Assembly: GCA_019235885.1 (NCBI GenBank)
Contig: JAFAKB010000074.1
Location: 62,001 to 126,000, forward strand
Length of the DNA stretch: 64,000 nt
Reading direction: 5' to 3'
Source: Candidatus Eremiobacterota bacterium
GTDB taxonomy: Bacteria; Vulcanimicrobiota; Vulcanimicrobiia; Vulcanimicrobiales; Vulcanimicrobiaceae
Shown one piece after another: positions 17,924 through 26,345 of this stretch. Numbering within the stretch: position 1 is the first letter of the stretch; each line of letters begins with the position of its first letter. The position numbers and the translations under genes were made by a program. The notes under the pieces were generated by a model, which had not been told where the DNA came from, searched no databases, and was given only the letters and a program-made list of their open reading frames with translations.

Positions 17924-18955
17924 ATGCTCCATCGCCGGTTCTTGCTGCGGTCGTTCGCACGTGCCGGCGCGCTCGCGCTGGTGGTCGCGCTCGTGCCGGC
18001 GCCGGCACGCGCGCAGGTTGCGCCGATTCTGCCGCCTGGCGTCGCGAAGCTGCCGTTTCAGCGGCTTGCGTTCGACACCGACCACTCCGGAATCGAGTTC
18101 CGCGTCGGGTTCATGGGCGTCTCGTCGGTGCACGGCGACTTCGAGCGCTGGGAGGGCACGATGATGTACGACCCGGTGCGCTTCGAGCGCACGACGGTGA
18201 CGGTCGCGATCCTCGCCGAGAGCGTCAACACCGGCGTGCCAGCGCGCGACCGCGACCTGCGCAGCGACCACTTCTTCGACGCGAAGAAGTTCCCGTACAT
18301 CGTCTTCGTCTCGACCGGGATCGTGCCGCACGGCCAAAGCTACACGATGAGCGGAAACCTCACCATGCACGGCGTCACCAAGGCGGTAGCGCTGGACGTC
18401 ACGCCGCTGCACCCGCTGGTGCGAGACGCTTGGCGCAACGAGCGGATCGGCTTCACCGGAAAAACCTCGCTGAACCGCAAGGACTTCGGCATCGAAGGGA
18501 TCGCGTTCTGGAACAACGAGTTCGATCCGGGACGCCGCGCGATCGCCGACCGGGTCGACGTCGAGCTCACGGTCGAAGCGGAGCTCGCGAACATGGGGAA
18601 CCGGAGCACGCCGCAGGTCGATGCGCTGATGAAGCAGATCGACTCCGGCGGCGTGGCGCCGGCGCTCGCGGGCGTGCCGAAAGACGCGCCGGCCGACGAA
18701 GTGCGGACCGAGAAGCAGACGCTTGCGATGGTCGGCGCGAAGCTGTTCCAGAACGGGCAATTCGCGGACGCGCTCGCGGTGTACCGCGCATCCAGCGGGC
18801 TCGATCCCAGCGACGCCACGGCGCTGGCCGCGCTCGGCGAGGCGGAGTTGCTGACCGGCGACCGGAAACGGGCCGTCGCCGACTTCAAGCGCGCCCTTGC
18901 CGCCGACCCGACCAACACGGCCGCCCTGGAGTATCTGCGCCATCTCGGCACGTAA
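17924..18955 (+). CDS. exported YceI-like protein with TPR tail
   Basis: I chose ATG 17924 because GGAGG ends 8 bases upstream. The 343-residue precursor begins with a signal peptide (LHRRFLLRSFARAGALALVVAL, cut into RRF twin-arginine-like and hydrophobic parts). A YceI lipocalin-like beta-barrel follows at about residues 50-210 (FDTDHSGIEFRVGFMGVSSV, NLTMHGVTKAV, GFTGKTSLNRKDFGI), which usually binds isoprenoid-type lipids. Residues about 265-343 form tetratricopeptide-type helices (GAKLFQNGQFADALAVYR). The barrel-TPR combination is unusual. The protein probably acts in the periplasm. Confidence 0.8.
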   Translation: MLHRRFLLRSFARAGALALVVALVPAPARAQVAPILPPGVAKLPFQRLAFDTDHSGIEFRVGFMGVSSVHGDFERWEGTMMYDPVRFERTTVTVAILAESVNTGVPARDRDLRSDHFFDAKKFPYIVFVSTGIVPHGQSYTMSGNLTMHGVTKAVALDVTPLHPLVRDAWRNERIGFTGKTSLNRKDFGIEGIAFWNNEFDPGRRAIADRVDVELTVEAELANMGNRSTPQVDALMKQIDSGGVAPALAGVPKDAPADEVRTEKQTLAMVGAKLFQNGQFADALAVYRASSGLDPSDATALAALGEAELLTGDRKRAVADFKRALAADPTNTAALEYLRHLGT

Positions 18956-18996
18956 GCGTGCCTTGACCGTCTGAAAACGGGGAAAACCGACCTCTG

Positions 18997-20022
18997 ATGC
19001 GCGCGATGATTCTCGCGGGCGGGATGAGCACGCGGCTCTACCCCCTGACCAAAGAAGTCCCGAAACCGATCGTCCCGGTCGCGGGCGAGCCGATCAGCGG
19101 ACACGTGATGCGCTGGCTGGCGTCACACGGGTACGACGAGGTCGCGATCAACGTCTTCTATCTGGCGGACAAGGTCGAAACGACGTTCGGCGACGGCAGC
19201 CGGTACGGGGTGAAGCTGCACTACCTGCGCGAGCCGCGTCTGACCGGCAGCGCCGGCGGCTTGAAGCAGATGGAAGGCTGGTTCAGCGAGACGTTCGTCG
19301 TCGTCGGCTGCGACGACCTGACGAACGCCGATCTGACTTCGCTGGTCCGCTTCCACAAAGCGCGCGGTGCGCTCGCGACGATCGGGTTGCTCGAAGTCGA
19401 GGAAGTCGACCAGTACGGCGTCGTCCTGCTCGACGAGGACGGCCGCATCACCGGCTTTCAGGAGAAGCCTGCGAAGGGGACGGAAAAGTCGAAGCTCGCG
19501 AACACCGGGATCTACGTCTTCGAGCCGGAGATCTTCGAGCGCATTCCGGCGGAAACGTTCTACGACTTCGGCAAGCAGGTCTTTCCGGAGCTGTTGCGCG
19601 ACGTCTTGCCGTTCTATGGGATGAAGCTCGAGGGCGCGTACTGGCGCGACATCGGCACGCCGGACGAATACCGCCGCGCAACCGACGACCTGCTGTGTGG
19701 CCGCGTGCAAATCCACGGCGCTCGCGCAACCGGAATCCCCGCGAGCGCGCGCGTCGCGAGCGACGCGGCGATTGAAGGCGCGGTGCGGGTGGGCGAGGGC
19801 GCGGAAATCGGGAGCGGCGCGCGCATAGCCGGGCCGACGGTGATCGGCGACGGCGTGCGCGTCGGCGCGAAGGCGACCTTGGAGCGCGCGATCATCTGGA
19901 ACGGCTCGACGATCCGTGCCGGCGCGACGCTGCGCGACACGATCGTCGGCGAGCGCTACGTCGTGGAGGAGGGCGCGATCCTCGACGGCGCGATCGTCGC
20001 GAACGAACCGAGCCCGGCATAA
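18997..20022 (+). CDS. second sugar-1-phosphate nucleotidyltransferase
   Basis: This 341-residue enzyme resembles the one at 5562 but is a distinct paralogue. It has the nucleotide loop MILAGGMSTRLYPLT, PKPIVPVAG, a metal-binding GCDDLTNADL and YWRDIGTPDEYRRA. A C-terminal series of hexapeptide repeats (AAIEGAVRVGEGAEIGSGAR) forms a left-handed beta-helix. It is probably a mannose-1-phosphate guanylyltransferase or glucose-1-phosphate thymidylyl/uridylyltransferase. It stands just downstream of the YceI gene on the same strand. Confidence 0.85.
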   Translation: MRAMILAGGMSTRLYPLTKEVPKPIVPVAGEPISGHVMRWLASHGYDEVAINVFYLADKVETTFGDGSRYGVKLHYLREPRLTGSAGGLKQMEGWFSETFVVVGCDDLTNADLTSLVRFHKARGALATIGLLEVEEVDQYGVVLLDEDGRITGFQEKPAKGTEKSKLANTGIYVFEPEIFERIPAETFYDFGKQVFPELLRDVLPFYGMKLEGAYWRDIGTPDEYRRATDDLLCGRVQIHGARATGIPASARVASDAAIEGAVRVGEGAEIGSGARIAGPTVIGDGVRVGAKATLERAIIWNGSTIRAGATLRDTIVGERYVVEEGAILDGAIVANEPSPA

Positions 20023-20489
20023 ACCGAAAAGTTTCTCGAAGGCGCTCAACCGCCGCAGGCGCGACGCACTGTGCGCCGGGCTGCCCCGGCATCGGGGTCG
20101 GTGTGCGACCGGCACACAGGGTAGGAGTGGCAACGGGGTCGTGGCAGCGAGAAGCGCTGCGGTCGTGCGCGAAATACTGCGGCGAGAGGGTTATGCGGCG
20201 CACGCACTGGTCGGACACATCGCCTCCGGCGTCGCGCCGGTGCTCACGCTGGGACGCCGCGATGGTGCTCGTCGAGGTCGGAAGGCCAACGTGACGAAAG
20301 TCACGACGCGCGAGAAATGTTTAAATTGGCGATGAGCGATCTGCTTCGCCGACGAGGCGTTCGCGGTGCCGGATCGAGGCGGAATCGTCATCACGCGAGC
20401 GCTGTAGCGCGGAGGCATTGTCAGTCGGAGCAAACTCCCAGTTGAGTTGTTGCCGCCGCCATTTTCATGAGGCCTACGCGGTTCTCTTG
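20023..20489. other. 467-base gap with a possible decayed coding fragment and one small hairpin
   Basis: No intact gene is visible. At about 20110-20335 (+) one frame reads AARSAAVVREILRREGYAAH, which looks like real protein (for example a receiver or rhodanese-like piece) but has no start and no recognisable ending, so it may be a remnant. CGTGAC-GAAA-GTCACG at 20290-20305 is a perfect 6-bp stem with a GNRA loop, without a T run. Confidence 0.3.
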
Positions 20490-21050
20490 CTAGTCGCCAA
20501 TTCCATCCGGCGCAGCGGGTGTCTCGCAACCTGGCCGGTAGTAATACCCCTCTTCGAACGTAAGGCCACCCTCCTTCTCCGCCTCCTCTAACAGCGCGAA
20601 GATTCGATGCACATCTACCCCCGGTGGTACGTCAATCGCGTAGAGACCGCCATGTGCCCCTTCATGTCCGCACCCTTCGGATTCGAGAGCACGCAAGAGT
20701 CTATTGCATGCCGCAATATCTTCGGGGCTCTCGGCGCATTTAACGCGATACGTGGAATGCCCGGACCGAGCCAGAACTCCGTCGAATGTCAACATATCAT
20801 CACCCGCCGGTCGCGCAGCGACCTTATCCTGGTACGCCACCCCATAAGCATAGAATGGTATGTTATCGATTTCAAATCCGTGAGGCAGAGGAATCGCCCA
20901 CACGACCTCGCTATTGACTGGCGGCCAGCCTGCGCCTTCTTTGCGAAGATTATCGAATCTGATCTTGACGCGTCCTTCCCCATGAGAAGGAACATCAAGT
21001 TCGCCCCTGTACAGGCCACCCAAAGTCACGGCTTCTGATTCCCTGGTCAT
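20490..21050 (-). CDS. DUF4265 protein, probable immunity partner of the Rhs toxin
   Basis: This 186-residue protein contains RGELDVPSHGEGRVKIRFDN, WPPVNSEVVWAIPLPHGFEI and DNIPFYAYGVAYQDKV, the pattern of DUF4265. It is soluble and acidic, as immunity proteins commonly are. Its start codon overlaps the stop of the large Rhs gene by ATGA, so it is translated directly after the toxin-bearing C-terminus. That position is where the cognate immunity gene lies in polymorphic toxin loci. Binding to the HNH tip is inferred from this context. Base composition is lower in GC than the flanking core genes, which fits horizontal exchange. Confidence 0.7.
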   Translation of the reverse strand: MTRESEAVTLGGLYRGELDVPSHGEGRVKIRFDNLRKEGAGWPPVNSEVVWAIPLPHGFEIDNIPFYAYGVAYQDKVAARPAGDDMLTFDGVLARSGHSTYRVKCAESPEDIAACNRLLRALESEGCGHEGAHGGLYAIDVPPGVDVHRIFALLEEAEKEGGLTFEEGYYYRPGCETPAAPDGIGD

Positions 21051-24000
21051 GGCATCTTATTCCCTAATGGGCGATGACATGTTCTGCAAAGGTTCGCAGC
21101 ATTCTCGGGATCGCTATTGCCTCCCCTTGATCGTGGGATGATATGATGTGTCTCGGCTTTATCAGGGCCATTTGGCCCTTTTAAGGGCGTATCGACACCA
21201 CAATTCTCACACTTCCCATCCGCGTCCTCGTGCGTCTTGACGCGCGTCTTCTCCGCGAAGCGGCGGCCCGCACCCGGCCCGCCGGCGCTCCCGGGGTTGC
21301 GAAAGAAATTAGGAAGGCCCGAGTCGGCGCCGCTGGATTGCGGCGCTTCGCCCGGAGTGCCACAAGTGCATCCAAAACCTGGCGGCCGCGGCCATGAGTC
21401 TGGCACTGGCGTGTTCGCAAGATCCTGAAGCGCTTTCCCTAACCGCGCGTATAATTTTTGCAAGACTTCCGCCATGTTCGGGGTTATTCCGATATAGCCG
21501 CTAGGATCGCTGTAGTCGTAGGCGTTGCCGCGGTTGAACATGTAGCGCTGCTGTGAGGCGGGGTCGTGGACGTCGCCGAGATAGGCGTCCGGGGTCGTCC
21601 ATGCGCCGAGCGAGGAGTCATAGGCGCGGACGCCGTTGATGGTGACCGTGCTGGCTCCGGGGGCGACGAGTTCAAAGCCGTCGGAGCGGACGTACTGGAC
21701 GTAGGGCTCCCCGGGCCCTTGGAACCCCGGTGTCGACGCGGTGCTCGCCGCTTCCAAAAGCGTTGGGTCCTTGGGCTGCATCCCCGAGGTGCCGGTGCTG
21801 TTGTTGATCGCGATCAGCGTGCCGCTGGGATCGCGGTCGTAGGCGTTCATTCCGGTGAAGTTCGTGTCGCCGGGGACCGCCTCGCCGTCCAGGCCGATGT
21901 TGAAGTCGACAACGTTCCCGGAGACGTCGGTGGCGAACAGGATCATGTCGCCGTCCCAGTGCAGGGTGACCGCCGGAGTCTTCCCATAACCACTGAATTG
22001 CAGTAAGGCGGGGTGATCGTTCGGTCCCCATCCGACGGTCGTGGGGCCATTGTCCTTGGTGGACGTAGTCGTTACGTTCGTGCTGGTGTTGGTCGTCATC
22101 TTCGACACGACAGCATGCGCGCTCAACACGCGGTTTTCGGCGTTGTACGTGTTGGTCGTCGTGTTTGTCGTGGTTGAGTTGAGCGTGTAGGTGAGGCTGC
22201 GTGGGGGCGCCGTCGTATACGTCACCGACGAATCGGCGACATGGACGTGTCTGGTCAAGCGGCCGGTCGCGTCGAAGGTCCAGTTGTCGCCGGGCGGCGC
22301 GCCGCCGGTCGCTCCGGTCTCGCCGCTGCATTCGCTACCGACGCGTACACCATTGGTGTAATCGACTAAGTCGCCGCAATTCGAGGGCGAGCCGTCGGCA
22401 GCAAGCGCCGTCAAGTTGTAGTACCCGGCCGTTGAGCCGCCCGCCTCCTGCGGCAGGTTGATGGTATTAGGAGCCCAGTTCTCGCCGCTGATCTCGCCGC
22501 GCACGTTCAAGGACGTCGTGAGCGTTTCGGTTACGGGACCGCCGCCGCTCGGCGGATAGATATCCGGGACATTGGTCGTCACGACGCTGCCCTCGGCGTC
22601 GTGCGTGAAGGACAGAGTACCGGATTGGAGTGCCTCGCTCGTGAGCTGTCCGCTCGGATTGTCGTACGCGAAATGCTGGGTGTTCACCCCACCGACGTTG
22701 AGGAGCCGGCCCGCATCGGTATACGACTTGCTCCACGTGCCTCCCCCGAACGCGTTCGCCGTTTCCGTCTGCATGTCGCCGTCCGCGCGATAGCTGTATG
22801 CCAGCAGATTGGACTGCGTAAAGTTCGGGGAAGCGACCGAGACGGCCGATTCCTTTCCGTCACCGTAGTACGAGTACGTGAGCTGTGCTGCGTCGGTGAG
22901 GCCTCCGCCGCTCGGCTCGATGGACTGTTGCAGCCGCCCGTCGTCATCATAGGCGTATTGCTGCGCCCCGAACGTGCCCGAGGTGATCGACGCCTTGCGC
23001 CCGTTGGCGTCGTAGACATAGTTCTCGCTCGGGGTAACGCCGTTGTCGCCGGCATAGGTCTGCGAATGTACTTGGCCCAACTCATCGTAGGCATAAGTCA
23101 CCGACTCGCCGCTCGGATTCGTCTTCTGCGTGAGCAAACCTAGCGTCGCGGGAGAGCCGGCGTCGTACGTTTGCTGGGTCGTCTCGATGGTCGGGGGTGT
23201 GCCGCCCCCGGTCTGGGCGAGCTGGTAGGAGAAACTTTGAACGCTGCGGTCCAGCGCGTCGAACGCGTTACCCTTTTGATCGGTCCACCCGCCCCCGATG
23301 AGAGACTGGGTCTTGAACAGATTGCCGTAGGCCGCGAACGGCGCAGGTGCCGCCGTCATCGTGACGGTCCCGCCGACGGTCAAGTCGTACAAATAGCGCA
23401 GCACCCAGGCGCCGGCGGTGGAGTCCGTCGGCTGCTGGACCTCGATGAGCCGGTTGGCCCCGTCGTACCATTTGGTCGTCGTCCCGGCGGTGCAGCTCGT
23501 GCCGACGACGCACCCGTGGTGCTCGACCGCGGTTGCAACGTCGCCGTCCAGATCGTACGTGTAGGTGCTCGACACGCCGAACGCGCGTTCCGCCGGCGTC
23601 TGCTCACTCGCTTTGGAGCCGTCGGCAAAATACGTGTACGTCGCTTGGGTGTTCCAGCCGGCTTGGCCGCTCGTTTTGCCGCACACCGATCCGGCGTTGG
23701 CGGACGTGTCGTCCGGATCGGCCTCGCTCAAGAGCTGCCCGAGCGGGTCATAGGACAGCACGTACGTCCCGACGCCCTTGCTGTAGCACCGCAGATTTCC
23801 CGGCGCATCGTACCAGAAGGTCTGCGCGGGCGTGATCGTCGTGCCGTCGAGCTGCGTGAACGAATCGCCGGTGACCGAGGTCGGTAGACCGTAATCCGTC
23901 CCACCCTGCTGCGCGGCGGCGTACGCAATGCGCCTGTTATAGCCCAAAGGCGTGGTTATCGTCGCGAGCTGGCCATAGGGCTGATACGAAGGGTATGTGA

Positions 24001-25996
24001 AGGCGAACTGCGCGTGCGGCACGGTGTGCGAGGAACACAGCGAGTCGGACGCTGCCGGCGGGCTCGTCCAATCAGCGCCCGCGGCGTGCGTCTCCGTCTG
24101 GTCGCAGTAGGCGGTCACGTTGTTGTAGGCGTCGTAGTCGTACAGCCGCGTCGGCCGGAACGTCCCGAGCGAGGTCGTGGTGCTCGGCTCGGCGACGGCG
24201 ATCGTGTTCCCGTTGCCGTCGTACGCGTAATCCGTTTCGTAGCCGCGTTGATCGATCGACGAGATAAGGTTGTTGTCGGCGTCCCAAGTCTCGTTCGAAA
24301 CGAGCCACGTGCCGGTGCACGTTTGGCCCTGATTCGCGCTCGCCGTGCACTCTTGCGTCTGCGTCGGTCTGCCGGTCCCGTCGACGACCCAGTTCGCCAT
24401 GTGGCCATCGGTGTCGCGGAAAAGCGGCGTCGTTCCGCCCAGGTTGAAAAAGTCGTAGAGAAACACCGTTGCGCCCGTGGCCGCACCCGGCTGGAGCACG
24501 GTGTTCGTGCCGTCGGGCGGCGCCCAATTCATCACCCCGATGTGGGCGATCGTCGTGAGCGTCGACGAAACGGCGCTGCTGCCGACAAATGCAAAGTCGA
24601 GATAGCCGCCCTCGCCGAGCATCTGCCAGCGCGGGCTCACGGCATATTGCAGGATCGAGTCGCTGCCGATCGCAGCGTAGGCGTACGTCTGCACCGGCCG
24701 CGTTCCGGCGGCGTTGTTGGGCGGTCGAGAGACCGAGGTGAGGTTCCCCAGCGAGTCGTAGCCGTACGAGACGGTCGTCACGCCGTCGGGGTACGTGAGC
24801 TGCTGCAGCAGCCGGATCCCGTTGAAGTCGGCGAACGAGAGCGTCGCCGACATGCCGGATTCGGTCGTCGCGGTGATGGCGCTGATCTTGCCGTTGACCG
24901 AGGCGTCCCCGTTGTCCCAGGAATAGTTCAAGGTGATGTAGGTGTTGTTGTTCCGGCCGATGATTTGATACAGGCGGCCGGCGTACCCTCCGACGCTCGC
25001 CATGGCCGGACACGATCCGGCCGGATTCGAGATGTAAAAGTGGTAGATCGTCCCGGATTTCTTCGTCCAGGTCATGCCGCAGGCGCCATCCCAGGCCAGG
25101 ACTGCATGCTGACCCGGTGTAAGCGAAGTGTAGCCGTGGCCGTTCGAGACGTAGTCGTAGCGCGCACCGTCGATGTCGTACACGCTCTTTGCCGAGGGCG
25201 ACGTGGCGATGATGTGCGCGTCGAACGTGTTGGTCCAGCCCCGCCCGAACATCCGCTGGTACGCCGAGTAATAGCCCTCCGGCGTCTGGGACGCCTGAGA
25301 GTTGTAGGTCCGGCGGAACGCCATCGCGATGCCCTTATGCGAAATCGCCATGTCGTCGTCTTGGAGCACCACGTTCCCGGTGCCGACGTTGACCATGAGA
25401 TGGCCCCCGCCGGGGACGTTTTCTTCTTGATAGCGCCACCACGGGTTGATGCCCGTCCCGGACGCCGTTGGATCCGAGGGAAGCGACATCGTTCGCCGCG
25501 CCCCCGGCCGTGTGCCGGCCGCGGGCATTTTCTGTATCGTACGTCCCTGCTGTGCGTTGATCGGAGCGCCAAGCTCTTGCGTCGCACGACGCTGCGCGGC
25601 GGCGACGGCGTGGTAAACTTCTTGCGGGCGCAGCATCGGCGGCCCGGCCACGCGTATGCCGTGCGCTCGAACGCCGTGCAGAACGGTCGGGTGCAGGACC
25701 CTCGTCGGAGGCGGCGACGGTTTCACGCGCACTGGCTCTTTCACGGGAATGCGCCGCGGCGGCGTCGCGGGCGCGACGCCCACTCGTTGCGGAATTAGCG
25801 TAGCCGCTGCGGCGAGCGGAATGCCGCCGAACCACGGACGCGCAGTGATCGCCTCGAACACGAGCGACACCGGCGAGACTTGGCCCAAGAGCGCAAAGGA
25901 AAGCAGCGCCGCCAGTGCGGCACGAACGCGGAAGCGCACGAGAAAATCTCCCAACAGCAGAACAGCTGTGGACCAGAATACTGCGGCAGCGCGCAT
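21047..25996 (-). CDS. Rhs/YD-repeat polymorphic toxin with C-terminal HNH nuclease
   Basis: This is a 1649-residue exported protein. An N-terminal hydrophobic stretch (about residues 10-50) acts as a signal or anchor. A proline-rich region follows, then an RHS-type domain starting near NVGTGNVVLQDDDMAI, and many YD repeats (for example TYAYDELGQVHSQTY, YVYDANGRKASI). The RHS core ends around RAYDSSLGAWTTPDAYLGDV and YDYSDPSGYIG, the usual border with a variable toxin tip. The last roughly 70 residues are an HNH nuclease: KCENCGVDTPLKG, ETHHIIPRSRGGNSDPEN, LCRTCHR. It should be a contact-dependent or secreted DNase toxin encased in a Rhs shell. The overlapping downstream gene is the likely immunity gene. 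Confidence 0.9.
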   Translation of the reverse strand: MRAAAVFWSTAVLLLGDFLVRFRVRAALAALLSFALLGQVSPVSLVFEAITARPWFGGIPLAAAATLIPQRVGVAPATPPRRIPVKEPVRVKPSPPPTRVLHPTVLHGVRAHGIRVAGPPMLRPQEVYHAVAAAQRRATQELGAPINAQQGRTIQKMPAAGTRPGARRTMSLPSDPTASGTGINPWWRYQEENVPGGGHLMVNVGTGNVVLQDDDMAISHKGIAMAFRRTYNSQASQTPEGYYSAYQRMFGRGWTNTFDAHIIATSPSAKSVYDIDGARYDYVSNGHGYTSLTPGQHAVLAWDGACGMTWTKKSGTIYHFYISNPAGSCPAMASVGGYAGRLYQIIGRNNNTYITLNYSWDNGDASVNGKISAITATTESGMSATLSFADFNGIRLLQQLTYPDGVTTVSYGYDSLGNLTSVSRPPNNAAGTRPVQTYAYAAIGSDSILQYAVSPRWQMLGEGGYLDFAFVGSSAVSSTLTTIAHIGVMNWAPPDGTNTVLQPGAATGATVFLYDFFNLGGTTPLFRDTDGHMANWVVDGTGRPTQTQECTASANQGQTCTGTWLVSNETWDADNNLISSIDQRGYETDYAYDGNGNTIAVAEPSTTTSLGTFRPTRLYDYDAYNNVTAYCDQTETHAAGADWTSPPAASDSLCSSHTVPHAQFAFTYPSYQPYGQLATITTPLGYNRRIAYAAAQQGGTDYGLPTSVTGDSFTQLDGTTITPAQTFWYDAPGNLRCYSKGVGTYVLSYDPLGQLLSEADPDDTSANAGSVCGKTSGQAGWNTQATYTYFADGSKASEQTPAERAFGVSSTYTYDLDGDVATAVEHHGCVVGTSCTAGTTTKWYDGANRLIEVQQPTDSTAGAWVLRYLYDLTVGGTVTMTAAPAPFAAYGNLFKTQSLIGGGWTDQKGNAFDALDRSVQSFSYQLAQTGGGTPPTIETTQQTYDAGSPATLGLLTQKTNPSGESVTYAYDELGQVHSQTYAGDNGVTPSENYVYDANGRKASITSGTFGAQQYAYDDDGRLQQSIEPSGGGLTDAAQLTYSYYGDGKESAVSVASPNFTQSNLLAYSYRADGDMQTETANAFGGGTWSKSYTDAGRLLNVGGVNTQHFAYDNPSGQLTSEALQSGTLSFTHDAEGSVVTTNVPDIYPPSGGGPVTETLTTSLNVRGEISGENWAPNTINLPQEAGGSTAGYYNLTALAADGSPSNCGDLVDYTNGVRVGSECSGETGATGGAPPGDNWTFDATGRLTRHVHVADSSVTYTTAPPRSLTYTLNSTTTNTTTNTYNAENRVLSAHAVVSKMTTNTSTNVTTTSTKDNGPTTVGWGPNDHPALLQFSGYGKTPAVTLHWDGDMILFATDVSGNVVDFNIGLDGEAVPGDTNFTGMNAYDRDPSGTLIAINNSTGTSGMQPKDPTLLEAASTASTPGFQGPGEPYVQYVRSDGFELVAPGASTVTINGVRAYDSSLGAWTTPDAYLGDVHDPASQQRYMFNRGNAYDYSDPSGYIGITPNMAEVLQKLYARLGKALQDLANTPVPDSWPRPPGFGCTCGTPGEAPQSSGADSGLPNFFRNPGSAGGPGAGRRFAEKTRVKTHEDADGKCENCGVDTPLKGPNGPDKAETHHIIPRSRGGNSDPENAANLCRTCHRPLGNKMP

Positions 25997-26345
25997 GACG
26001 CAGCGCCGGCAAATAAAACCGGCGCGACATTCGTACGGACAACCCTGGGCGGTACGCTACACCCAATGTTTGCGCCGCGTCAAGTGGGTGTTATGAACCG
26101 TTTCGCGCAAATGCAGCTGCATTGTCCTAAAGACGTTGTTGCGCTTGGCGGCACATTCGGCATCACGATTGCGCGCACGCCAGCTTGAATGAACCGTTTC
26201 GGAAGATCGCACGACAAAAGTCGCGGTCAGGTACGGCGACTCGACGTGAAGGACACATCGGCCTGCGACCCGTACGAACGGAGCCGCGTCGTAGCGAACG
26301 GCGCTTGCCTTCCGGTCGGTGGTGTTCTCAGTGAATTCGATTGTT
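25997..26345. other. divergent promoter region between the Rhs gene and the secretin
   Basis: No gene is visible. The 13-base sequence ATGAACCGTTTCG occurs twice in direct orientation, at 26093-26105 and 26189-26201, 96 bases apart. This could be a regulator site for one of the two diverging genes. I see no clear -10/-35 pair. Confidence 0.4.

Noticed and set aside
20290-20305. Hairpin CGTGAC-GAAA-GTCACG as a terminator
   Set aside because: No T run follows and it lies far from either gene end.
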